64,000 nt of DNA, taken from the NCBI GenBank assembly GCA_002633005.1, contig NMRA01000398.1, forward strand, positions 186,607 through 250,606. The letters are read 5' to 3'. The notes beneath the pieces are model-generated. The model was not told the origin of the DNA, ran no database searches, and saw only the letters and a list, made by a program, of their open reading frames with translations. This document shows positions 39,301 to 51,900 of the stretch, one piece after another. The position numbers and the translations under genes were made by a program. The first letter of the stretch is position 1; each line of letters begins with the position of its first letter. The DNA comes from Phoronis australis. Its lineage: Eukaryota; Phoronida; Phoronidae.

Positions 39301-42300
39301 AATCCATTAACATCATTTAATTGGGCTTTAGGTGAGTACTTTTTAAACTCTAACCAAGGCAAAGTAGAAGGGGATGCATTTGTTGGACTTGGATGAAAAT
39401 TTTAAGCCGAATAGTACGACCCTAATGGCTCATCACTTTGTCACAGGTCACATCATCGTCACAACCCATCCCTACAGAGCCCACACTTGTTCTCTTTCCG
39501 GAAATATCAGCAAATAATTTCACAGCAACGGATAAACCGATTTTTTTAAGTTTCATACAGCTGAACCTTAGGATATCATCAACAAATGCGCAAAATATCA
39601 ACAAGATTTCTGTCCAATTGTTGGAGTACCATCAAATTAAAACATCAGGTCAAAACATGAGATATCCAAAGGGAAGCTCGCTTATTTTAGTCTATGCTCA
39701 AAGTGGCCTCCATCTTCCTCCATGACTAAACAGAATCTAAAACAATTCAAATATGTGGTTCTCATGAGCGTGCCACTGCTTCGTAGACATACACAAAAAA
39801 TGATACGCCAGTTTTTAATTTATTTTTTTGTTAAGCCTTTCTTTGAATACTTTTAGTATAAAATAATTCTTCCGAAATTATTATTGGAAATATGATTGTA
39901 AAAACACTGCTCAGCTTAGTCAAAAAATAAACCACGATAATCGCAATATATATATATACTGTCAACTTTTTGTAAATGCCCAATGTTGCGTGGTTTGTGC
40001 GTCAATGGCCGAAATATCTTTCCATCTTAGCATGGTTAAGAAGACTCAGTTCTTTAATGGCCAAGGCGAGGTATGTGTACGTGCAATTTATCCCATACGC
40101 GTTGAATCTGTCGAGGGAAATACGGCCATGTAATACGTATTACGTAGTCACTTCCCGCACTACTTCAGCAGTGACCTCTGACATAGAGAGTTCAAAAGGT
40201 ACATGTAGGTCAATGTCGACTCGACGTCGATCACCAAACTTTCGGAAAATAGTTTAAAGTAATACAATTATAGCAGTGTAAAAAAAGCTCAACATACAAT
40301 CAGGTCTCAATCGTAACATCTGGAACAGGACAGTTGATTATATGACAGTTTTGTCTCAGTTTTCATTTGCTAAATATTTTATCAACTGCAACTCAGGCGC
40401 CGAATCCTCCGGTAACTACTATATCAAATTTTTGTCAATTAACAATTTTCAGGAGATGTTGCTAGTTTAATGAAAAGTTACCCTTATTTTCATCCTTGTT
40501 ATCTCTTTTCAAGTAATAAATCGTCACATTTAAAACTGTTTCTTTTACTAGAGAAAACTTGCAGCCTACGCGCAAGTACATACATATAGGATGTGATACG
40601 CCACGTGAACAGTCTGAGTGAAGTTTTTAGAAAATCTGCTGAAAAAAATGAAAGAAACTTAGGATTTCGAAGCGTATGGGATAAATACAGAACGTACCTC
40701 TATTGGCGTACGTGAAGTAATATCCCACACTAAATTATTCCGCGTATCGACCTCTACTTTCGGTCTCGGTCGATACTAATGTCTCGTGGGATATAACGTC
40801 ATGTTCGCCACTCTCGGTACGTTTTGTGTATTTATCCACGTCGCACATTATGTTGTGTTTAAGGAGAACTCAAATTACCGCAAACAAAGTCATTTCCATT
40901 ACGTCGAAACAGGGAACGGATTGTACCAGGTGCAAGTTTTACAGGAGATTTAAGCCTGGATATTTACATTTTCATACCATGTGTGGCAGGGTACTCATCA
41001 GTTCCCTTTTCAGGCATTGGTATGCATCACCTAAGGTTACGCAATCCACAAAAATGCGTCCTTGGCTTATCCAGTTAACAGCACACGCAGTCCATACGAC
41101 ATTGTTCATTTTCCGTACGGCCTGATCATGTACTTATACCACGTTGTTCTTGTGCATTGAATTCCCACGCAAACAATATTTTGGAATAAAATGAACTATT
41201 TTTAATAGCGAAGTTGTCGAACTGTTGGCTGTGCTGATGGTACATGTACATGACATCTTGGCATTCGTCTATGTCTCAGCTCATGCTCATTGAATTCTAT
41301 TAGAAATTAAAATTATTCGTATCTGCACATTTTCAACTACACCGTAGTCCGTAATTCTCCATTGCACTGGCTTATTGGCTACTGTTTTTAGTTAGCTGCA
41401 TGTGTGCTAGAACTGGAATCACACTTTTCCGCAAATTTAGTTATGCGCAACGTTGAAGATTTCAGCTAATCTAAACCTAGAACAAAACAGGTTATACTCA
41501 GTTACTAGTTAACTGACTATAATGCTCAAGTCAAAGGATCCCGACGACACGATACCCGCATTCAAATTGGTGATCGGTGCTTTACAAGTGAGACAACAAG
41601 GCAACAAGAGAGAAAAAAATTCACTGAATTAAAATATCGTTTTTATGGATGTTATGCGTCTTATTTTTCATAGCGTATTAAATGTCGGTGCAATGTCCTG
41701 TGCTGAATTTGCCATTGTTGCGCGTGCATGCTCATTTAAGTAGTCTATTTTCACGTTCGGTGAAGTCAGCCGCTGAGTGGTGTAGTGGTAAAGTCGGCGA
41801 CTCGAAACACTTGAGGCCCGGGTTCGAATCCGGCCACGGTTTCCCACCAAAATATTTTCTCGCTAGTGAGATAACTTTATGAGTTATTACACGGTGGTAT
41901 CTGCCATTTGAGTGTAGTGTTGTGGTATAATATGTTTAACGCGTTGTCTCCACGACGCTGTTAGAAATTATTTTGAAAATGGTCCACGTTAAAATTCCAT
42001 GAAAAAGGACGAGGATCAGATTTGGCGGGAAATTGATTGCCCAACCTTGTATCATGATCTGTAATAATGTCACGTTCTATCGACCAAAGTCGTAGAAAAA
42101 CACCATACTTTATGATTAGTTCTTTGATTGCATCATTTTTGAAAGAAATGGAAATTATACCTTAAACATTTCAGGCACCCTGCTCAACCACCAAGAGGTT
42201 TTACAGTTCACCAATATCACAGCTACGGGCGGTGTATTTCAAGCCAGCTTTCCTCTTCAGTCCCTAGTACATCACGATCACGAGGCTGACAAAGAGTACT

Positions 42301-45300
42301 TTTTCTTCATCGAAGTCTCTAACACGGCTCGACTTTCCGCTGTGTTCCAGTCCACAGGATTCCGCCTGCCAACTACTACCAGGCCTACACCTGGCGTTGT
42401 ATATGATATAGAAGATAATGCTGACGCTGAACAAGAATCAGACATTGATTTTCAATTGAGCACATCAAAGTTGTGCGCTAAATGGTCAGGTTTTCACCAC
42501 TACAGAGATACATTAACATATGAAGTTGCCATTGGCTCGAAGAAGAATCAGTCGGACGTCCACCCATTTACAACAGTCATCAATGCAGATTCCCACTGTT
42601 TTTTGGGGTTATCCCTTTTTGACAAGACATTGTATTACGTCACAGTAGTAGCCAAAGGATCCATAGGTAATGTTTCGGTATCGTCTGATGGGGTAAAAAT
42701 CGTAGATCCGTCGTCTCACCAAGGAGAGCTCCAAGTATTTGATGGTTCTGGCTGTGCAGTGCTGTTATCTTGTTCCAATGACATGACTTATCAAGCCTCA
42801 CGTCTACACCTGGCCGGATGGTGGCGCCACTCAGGAGACCTAGACTCACATTTTACCCACTACTCACTATCAGTGGTTGAAGATAACTGTACTCAGCTAG
42901 CGAACAAAATTTCGTGTAGAGAAGTTGGATTGATATCGTCGAAAAAAAATGTTGGTAAAGTTAACAGCTATATCGTGGGTAATTTAAACCTGGAAAATGG
43001 AAAACGGTATCATTTAAGAGTTGCCCTGTGTTTCCACTCAAAATGTCTACCGGAAGTCACTTCATCAGGTGTAATGATTTACAGCAGAAACGTGCAACCG
43101 TCCAGTGTCAAAGCTGTTGTTTCCAACGCAACTAAAGTGGAAGACAGCATGACGATCACAATACAAGCTGAGTGGACTCCATTTTCAGTGACCGAAGGAA
43201 CACTTCAGAGCAAAGCGATCGAACATCAGTGGGCAGTGACGTCAGAAGCAGACGGCGTTGGTCTAATCACGCCGTGGGCAAACGTATCCACAGCTTTCAG
43301 CACTAATACAATTACGGTAAATGAACTAGCCAAATTACTTCACATTATGGACATGTATTGAAGATGCACTAGTTGCTTCTGACACTAACGCTACACTGTA
43401 ATACATAGGTGGTGATCAAACTTGTTTCATACGCATAGAACATTCACCCAGAACAAAGTGATATTCACGGCTTGCTTCAACAAATAGCTTCGCCGTGGCT
43501 AACTCAGCTTATTTCAGTTTGAATTGTACTATTTCGGCTAGACGTAACAATCATTGCATGCCGGGACATTGGCAATATTTTCTTTTTGTTGAACGGCGAC
43601 TTTAAGCCATTTAAAAGTCGTAGAAGCTTCAGCATGTCATTGATCTTTTTCCGGATACATTATGAGGCAGATAATTGAGAGATAGTTTTCATTCCGAGCG
43701 GCCGCGCAACCTGACGTAGATACTCGATCATTAGAGACCACTGCAGTTTTAGTTGTATTAAAGCAGCTGAAGTCCATTTCATATATGTAAAATTAACTGC
43801 CAATTCACTGACCAAACGAGTAACTTCCTGACATTCTCAGAATTTTGGTTATCCGAAAATTTGTTGTCATTGTTTTACAGGTAACACACACAATGCATCT
43901 GAAGCGCAGGCCACTGAAGGAGATCTACTTCTCTGTGAAGGGATATAATCCTCTAAGAGCATTTTCTGTCGCCTCAACGCCTCTCATCTTCGAGATCTCG
44001 GACACTGGAATTGACGAGGGACATTACGTTTTTGATCTGCGTGCGAATGTGAGTGTGCGCCATCTTATAAATAGCGAGAAGCTCGAAGAGAAAGTTCGTG
44101 CATTACACAAGTTGGACATGGACTACATTAACGATCCGACGACTGTTTCCGCTGCTGTCACTGGTCTTCGATATCCATGGTACAATTGGTACATAACAGA
44201 CACACCAGGGGCTGTCCACCACTACATTCAGTATTCTTATAATCTCACCGGTCATAAAGTAAATGGAACTAATGCAACCATGCCAATGCCTTTGGGCTGC
44301 TCCAAGGGTATGAAGGAATGCATTGGCGACGAAATCCGTACTATCGACAACTTCGTCACCTTTTCGGGCTTGAAACTACAACAGGGAAAAAAGTACTTCA
44401 CATGTGTCCACAGCGACCAGACAGAAGTAATCCGAGAAAAGTCGAAAGAGGTTCTTCCAGAATTGCGCATCTGCAGTAATGGTTATATAGTGGACACAAC
44501 TCCTCCAAGTCCAGGGTTTGTAGCTATAAATACGTTAAAACACGGGTACACGCAGAACAATCGTGAGCTGGTCATCAGGTGGTGGGGATTCGCCGACATC
44601 GAAGAGTCTGTGGCAGGTGCAATGTTCCATTCTTCGGGAATTAAAAGTTATAAATACGGTATAGGTAAGTGTGAGGGCTGTTTTATGCGCCCACATATTT
44701 ATAGGTGGACGCATTATGCCGTCATCTCTGCGCTAGTAGAAGCGATAACAGCGAACTCACAAGTGAACTCTCCTACATTATACTACACTCCTTGTTCTTA
44801 CTATAATGAGGACGGCTCATGGTGATTTTCCGACGACTGCAACTACTGTGGCGCCTTCTAGTGGCAATTTATTTTTTGCGCCCATGGCTGTATCTCTATT
44901 TGCAGGATCATTACTACTAAATTTAGCAAGAGTATTTATACGATGTTGACAAAGGACGGCGACGACTTTGTGATGGATCAGGCTACCAGTGTGCCCCCTA
45001 GTGGCAATTTTATTTTTTTACGTTTACCTCTTTATCTTGAAAGGCCCTTAACAGGTTTTCATAAATTTTGGTATATAGGCATATACATGTATTAGTGACA
45101 TGACGCTATCTATCTGTTTTTGGAAGGAATTGAGGTAATTTGAGCCACCCAGTGGCCGTACTTGTTGTCTTTGGAATCACCCTCTATCAACCAAATCATT
45201 CCAAATTATTAAAACTAGTAAAACTAAAACAAGTTGCGTTGGTACTAAAATATGCGTGAGGAATATTTTTAATATATTTTAGATTTACTATTTTATATTT

Positions 45301-45880
45301 TATCCGTCGGTAACTGCACGGCATTCCAGCATCTATTTGAAATCATTCTAAGGATGATTTTGAAAATTGGAGTATTATGTTCTCAGTGTGAAGAGGACGG
45401 GTGACGATGACCACTTTGACTATTGTGACCCCTATCTTTGTTTTGTTTTGCGCCCATACATGTACATGTAGCTGTATTTCCTTAACCCATTGCATGATCT
45501 TTATTAATATGTATCCTGTGTATGCAGTATGTATCTGAAGCTAACAACAGACGACGACGACTTTTACCCTGATCCAACGAGCGCTGTGCCCCTGAGTGGC
45601 AATTTTATTTTTTTGCGTTTTGGTTTGATTTGGTTCTCTCAAGTTCCTGGACAGATTTTTATGAAATTTGTTAAATAGCTTTCTAAAGCGATGGTATGTT
45701 CTTGTTTTTGGATGGATTTAACGTTTTTTGCCATCTAGTGACCATTTTAGGATACAAATAAACAACCCAAGAAGCACCCAGTTTGAGCAGCATTCGTAGG
45801 TGCTTTTCAAAGCTCCGCGTTGCTCTTGTTTATTTAATAAACTCAGTATCTAGAGCTTGGCAAGGCTGCGTGTATTCATG

Positions 45881-45924
<44 letters not shown>

Positions 45925-48900
45925 CGCGCGTGTGTGTGTGTGTATGGATGGCTGTGGATATAGATATGGCACCAATCCACTCGAAACCTTGTTTTTGAGT
46001 GAAATATTTCGCACAACTTACAGTTCCCGTGTTCATGTGACTATTGTAAATTGCTTGCTTAAAGGAACAACACCAGGCGGCGTGGATGTTCGCGAATTTG
46101 TTGATGTGGGTCAATCTCTGGGCACCACTGCAACTGGTCTGAATCTGGAATCAGGGAAGACGTACTTTGTTACAGTCAGAGGTAAACTTGACCTCTCAGT
46201 TGTNTGTGTGTGTGTGTGTGTGCGCGCGCGCGCGCGCGCGCGCGCGCGCGTGTGTGTGTGTATGGATGGCTGTGGATATAGATATGGCACCAATCTACTC
46301 GAAACCTTGTTTTTGAGTGAAATATTTCGCACAACTTACAGTTCCCGTGTTCATGTGACTATTGTAAATTGCTTGCTTAAAGGAACAACACCAGGCGGCG
46401 TGGATGTTCGCGAATTTGTTGATGTGGGTCAATCTCTGGGCACCACTGCAACTGGTCTGAATCTGGAATCAGGGAAGACGTACTTTGTTACAGTCAGAGG
46501 TAAACTTGACCTCTCAGTTGTTACCGTTGTCGATTTCTCTATTCAGGATAGTCCTACATGTATGTTTTCGTAGCATTTTTATCATACTTTTTCTTGATTT
46601 TCTTGTTTACCTATTTAACAGCTTTGGATCACGTGGGATTCTCAGTGGATGCAGTTTCTACGGGAGTGTTTGTCGACACAACGCCGCCACAACCCAACTT
46701 TGTTCGAGTGGGCAGCTTAGCTCGTCACCGGTCAGTAGTCCGATGTGACCGATTAGAAATCCATTGGGGGGACTTCAAAGATCCCCACAGTGCTTTGATC
46801 AATTACATGGTAGCTATAGGAAGGCATGCGCATGGTCAGGACATCCTAGCTTTCACCGAAGTCTCCCACAACTTTATCATCTTGCAGGGACTTCCTCTCG
46901 TGGAGGGCCATCACTACTACGCGCAAATACTTGTACGTACAACTTTTCGAAATATTATCCAGTACTAATTTGAAAACCTAACTCAGTTTCGTCACGTCAC
47001 TTGCAGGTGGTCGCACTTCCCGTAGATACGAGAGCATTACCCAGGGGCTCTTTCTATATTGCTAATCACTCGCTAGTCACCGGAGGCGAGAACTCCTTCC
47101 TCATTTAATAATAGTTTGTCTCCATTCAACTCTGTAGTAGGCATTTTGTTAGCGCATGTTAGTGAGTTCGCGAGCTTATTCACGGGACACTAGCATTTTA
47201 ATCGCACAAGCCTGCGTCGAAAGAAATTCGCAAGCTAAGACACTTACTCACAGTGTCACAAAGTCCTCCTCGTTTCTGATACAGACAGTCTTTCTGTACG
47301 GCAGTCAAAGCGTTGGTCAAGCATACTGAATGAGCAGACTTTGCAAAGAATCAGAATTTGTGCCAAGGGTAAAAGAGGGTTAAACAGCGCTGTACTCTGT
47401 CTTAAGTGGTTTAGTGACTAATATATGTCAATAATTTCATTGTTACATCTTTGTGATTAAAAATGTCCTCGATGTGTAATTAGAGTCTGTTTTTTTGCAT
47501 TGCCATCTTAACCTTGTTACTTTCAGGCCACAAATGTAGTTGGGTTGTCTGTTTTTGCAAACTCTCCTGTTTTCTCGTGTGATAAAACGGGACCAGCCGT
47601 AGGCTACGTCTACGATGGACCCGACAGAAAACAGGTATGGTATCTACAGAAGTAACGAGACTTATACTTTTGTACACTGTAGAATTGATAAAGTACATTA
47701 CCATCATATAAAAAGGCGGAATCTGTTATTCTTATGTGTTCTTTAGCTTCACTGAATCTTTTTTTATGATCACAATTCCTTCTGTGAAGAGATACACCTA
47801 AACTGAATGCAAAAATAAATTCTTTGAACATAGACATCAGTTGAAATTTTTGAAATTTTGATTTGTTATACCAGAAAGCTAAACTCAACTCATTTCATAA
47901 CCATTCCACATACCTTGCACAGTTTCACCAATAATTAAAAGTAAAACATGTGTCTTTCCAAAATCGATCGCAGTATTTTCCCCATTGCTCACGGGATTCC
48001 AGGTCAACTACGTCGGATTTTTATCGTAATGACGTCATCGCTCAGTTTTCCAACCAGAGGGGCCGGGGCGAATAACTGTTTAGGCCTATTAAGTGGGGTG
48101 CACTTCTGTCATGAGACGTAACTTAGACTTGTTGCTTTGCAACCATTATCTGTGCAAACCCACATATCCCATGTATCTTTATTTTTATCAGTTGGAGTGT
48201 GGCAGAACAAGAATTCAATACAAGTACATTAATAGGCTTTTTACAATGTTCAGGGAATATATTTTAATCTCAACTATTCCTCTTCAGGGTGACTGGGATT
48301 ATCAGCAAGACACCACAGCGATATCAGCCAACTGGTTTGGCTTTCAAGATGGAGAGTCACGTGTTAGGTATTACATTGCCGTAGGAACAGAACGCGGGAA
48401 ACAGGATGCTCATACTTTTGAGATCGTTGGTCACGTAACAGGTAGAATGCCTTGGTTGTTGATCCTGGTGTTTTAAAAGTACATATACCTATCTAACTTC
48501 CTAAATATATGGTGCACAGCTTTTTTATTTTAAAAATTTTTGTTTTAAAACGCAATGCGTCCGAGTTCGTTACGACTTGCTCACCTTTATTGAAATTATT
48601 TTAGCCCAAACGGTTATCATGCGACTCATCCCAGGAGAAAAGTACTACGTCACTGTCAAAGCTTGTAATGAGATCGACATGTGTCGGACAGCGACATCTG
48701 ACGGTGTAGTGGCCGACAATTCTGCTCCACTCCCGGGCGTCGTCAAAGTAGGATATAATCCTGACTTCCATTCTACGTACCAGGCAGAAACGTAAGTAGT
48801 TCAACGTTTTTGTCAAGTGTGAGTTCAGCCTTGCCATGTAATTTTATTTTCTCAGCAGAGTATTCAACTCAATGAATATATGTCATTGTGAACATCAATC

Positions 48901-51900
48901 AAACCACTATGGCAGGCAAGGGATAGTACTCCTCAGGCGAATTCGAAGCCATGCACATGGGATTTGAACATGTCTTTTGGGACGTTTTTAAAATATTTGG
49001 GTTTGCTTTTCCATAGGACCGTTCTAACCTGATAAAAGATTTAACACGCAAAACTCTGCTAAAAAATTCTTGCACTGAGTATTGTAGTCTTCCATGCTAG
49101 TCTAAATTAATATTCTGTTCAGGCTAATGTCCATTATTGTGTCCTTTAGGTCCTCCGTCTCCATCCGATGGTTTGGATTCCATGATCCTCACTCGTATAT
49201 CCGTCAGTACGAATGGTGTATTGGTACGGATGACCTGGACGATTGCAGCGAGATCCCGTACACTAACGCCCATCTCGCAGAACAGGTTCATAAAGGCGGC
49301 CTGTCTCTTACACCCCATAAAAAACTGTACGTGAAAATTAAAGCAACAAACAATGCAGACCACGTAACTATCATGTCATCCCAACATTTCATTATTGATA
49401 ACACAGCACCGACTGCAAAGACGGCGCCGTCATTTAATGTGGATGGTATGTCACGTAAAGACAACACTCAATATGACCCATCACTAATTCGTGTTCATTG
49501 GGAATTTAGTGATGGAGAGAGTCCCGTTGTTCGTCACGTGGTCGACATTAAATCACACGATGACAATCAACATCCAGTCAGCGAATATCAAATGGACGCA
49601 GCCTCCCATGTGACTGTTATCTTACCTCGAGGTCGTCAGATGGCAGATGGTGACCATTATTGGGCGATAGTCACGGGATGCAATGCAGCTGGGCTCTGTA
49701 CTACAGCAACATCTAGCGCTCTGCTAGTTGATTCCACGCCCCCGCATTTGGGACACTTCAGTCACACATTAACTTATGGAGTTGATGGCTCGACGGCTTA
49801 CTTAGAATGGGAGGAGTTTTACGATGGTCAGTCTGGCATCGACAAATACGTGGTGGCGTTCGGAACTAGCTATCACAAGTGGGATATATTGCAACCAGCA
49901 GACGTCGTTTACGATTCCTCTTCTACAGTTCAGAGCAACACGTTTTCACTCACCAACAATATCAGCGCCGGTGACGTGGTGTACATTACCATTTACGCAG
50001 TCAATGGGGCTGGATTAACGTCAGATATTGGCCAGACCTCCGTGAAAGTTGTGTCTCCTGATAACTTATTCATTCAGCGGCATTCCTGCGTAGTGTTTGG
50101 GTGCAAGAAAGTCTGCTCATGCGGTGAATATGGAGGAACGTTTTACAACTGCAGACATGATGGCAATGAACAAGCTTGTACAAATACGTCAGGGCCTGGC
50201 AATCTCAATGTTGTCGACGGACTGGACATCAACAACGATCAGGACTACACGGCTTCTGATAAGTGCCTATCAGGCACGTGGTCATTACAGAGCAGTGCCT
50301 TCCGCTACGAGTGGGGGTTTGGCCGCAAGAAGCTAGGTGTTGGTAATGGTTTGCTCGATCTCGTCACGGAAAAGTTTGTCTTTGACAACGGTCTTGTAAA
50401 AACCGCTGTGTATTGCTTGCCGTATAATAAGGCACTTCTCCAGAGTAGGGACTACTCGCTATACGTGCGCTACTGGTGGAACGCAAATGATTATACAGAT
50501 GTTGAATCCGACGGAGTACGTGTTGACTTTACACCACCAAAAATTGCCAGAGGTTACGGTGTACGGGACACCGCTTCTGCCTCTGACAACGTGGACATTG
50601 AATACACACAATCAACTAGCGCCATCTATGCACGTTGGGATAAGACGTTTAGTGATGCTGATAGCGGAATTCATCATTTTGAAGTAGCAGTAGGCACGAC
50701 AGTGGGAGGTAAGAATAGTAGAAAAATACGGTCTAACTCTTGTGTTACCTTGAAGTTTTCTTCCGTATCCGCGTCTCGTGTTATGAAAATTTTAGATATC
50801 AACGTTTAATTGAATTTCCTGTGTTCCCTATAACGAACTTAATGCTAATGCCTTGTTCTGTGTTCCATTATAACATGGCTGACACAGCAGAGTATCTCGC
50901 ACATAACGACCTATGATTCAAACTAACAAATCGAGAAACAACCCGAGTTACAAGTATTGAACTCAAATCAGAGCTTAAATAATTGTTACGAGGTGGTGTC
51001 CTCAAATGCAACTTGGCTTTGGCAGTCATCCAAACAAACTATAATGTACTGGAGGATAAACTTTATTGTACACTTATCTTGAGTTTGTAAAGAACACTTT
51101 AGAACGGAAAATTCAAAGAATATATCACAGTCCAAGTCATAGTCGAAATATGCCCCATTGCTAAACAGGGTTCTTTAAAGCACAATTTAAAATAGATGGA
51201 CAATGGAAGTACAATTGTTAAATGCTTTTAACGTAAATAGAATACGAGCAATTGCATCATCTAGCTGTATTAAATCGACATTTTCTCAAGACTATTTTTA
51301 GCTTCATGCATTTATCCTGAGAGGTAAGGTATGGCAGCAGTTGAAGTACATTCTGTTTAAGGGTAAGACCACTTGAACTTTTCAGGTGACGAAATTTTGG
51401 GGCTGGAAGACGTTGGAACTGCGACGTCATTCGCCAAAACTGGTCTCAGAATTCCGCAAGGTACCAAATATTACGTTACTGTCAGGGCTGTAAATAAAGT
51501 TGGCCTTTCGGCTAACAAGACCTCGAATGGTGTTACTATTGACAACGAGCCGCCGCTTGGCGGAGTTGTATTCAACGGCAGATGGCGTCACCATCACCGT
51601 TTCATGTCAAGTAAAGATGCATTTGAAATCAGCTGGATTGGATTTAGTGATCTGCATTCGTCCATAAAGGAATACCATTGGGGCATCGGAGATAATAACG
51701 CGACTGCTAACGTCCAAAGCTTTCTAAACGTTGGAATGGCCAATTACGTTACCCAAACAAAGGTGTCGCTCAATCATGGTTCCTCCTACTATATCATCGT
51801 GAAGGCCGTAGATGCCGCTGGACACGAAACAATAGTTGCATCGCCATCGTTCACGTACGACGCTACGCCTCCTGCAGGCTATCGTGCGTCATCATTCGGT

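Larger units (their letters stand above)
39332..42174 (+). other. Intron 14 (2.8 kb)
   Basis: Contains a small ATATAT run near 39945, the foldback element at 40678-40837 and a tRNA-like SINE head at 41768-41848. No additional exon recognised. Confidence 0.5.
45886..46521. repeat. 318-bp near-identical tandem duplication around an N
   Basis: 45886-46203 and 46204-46521 share microsatellite, intron and exon 17. Only one base difference was seen outside the simple repeat (CCAATCCACTC against CCAATCTACTC). A single N at 46204 joins them. Most simply this is an unmerged overlap of two reads or haplotypes at a gap, not a real second exon. Confidence 0.75.

Noticed and set aside
41768-41848. Functional tRNA gene
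   Set aside because: The B box is perfect, but the T stem and acceptor stem do not pair well, and the form matches tRNA-derived SINE heads.
45857-46573. A 238-codon ORF rich in C-V and R-A-R repeats across the microsatellite
   Set aside because: Coding is driven by the (TG)n(CG)n run and the N. Only the exon 17 part follows the protein family pattern, and it is flanked by splice sites.
49124-49363. Minus-strand ORF overlapping exon 22, and similar antisense ORFs over other exons
   Set aside because: Shadows of strongly patterned plus-strand coding sequence.
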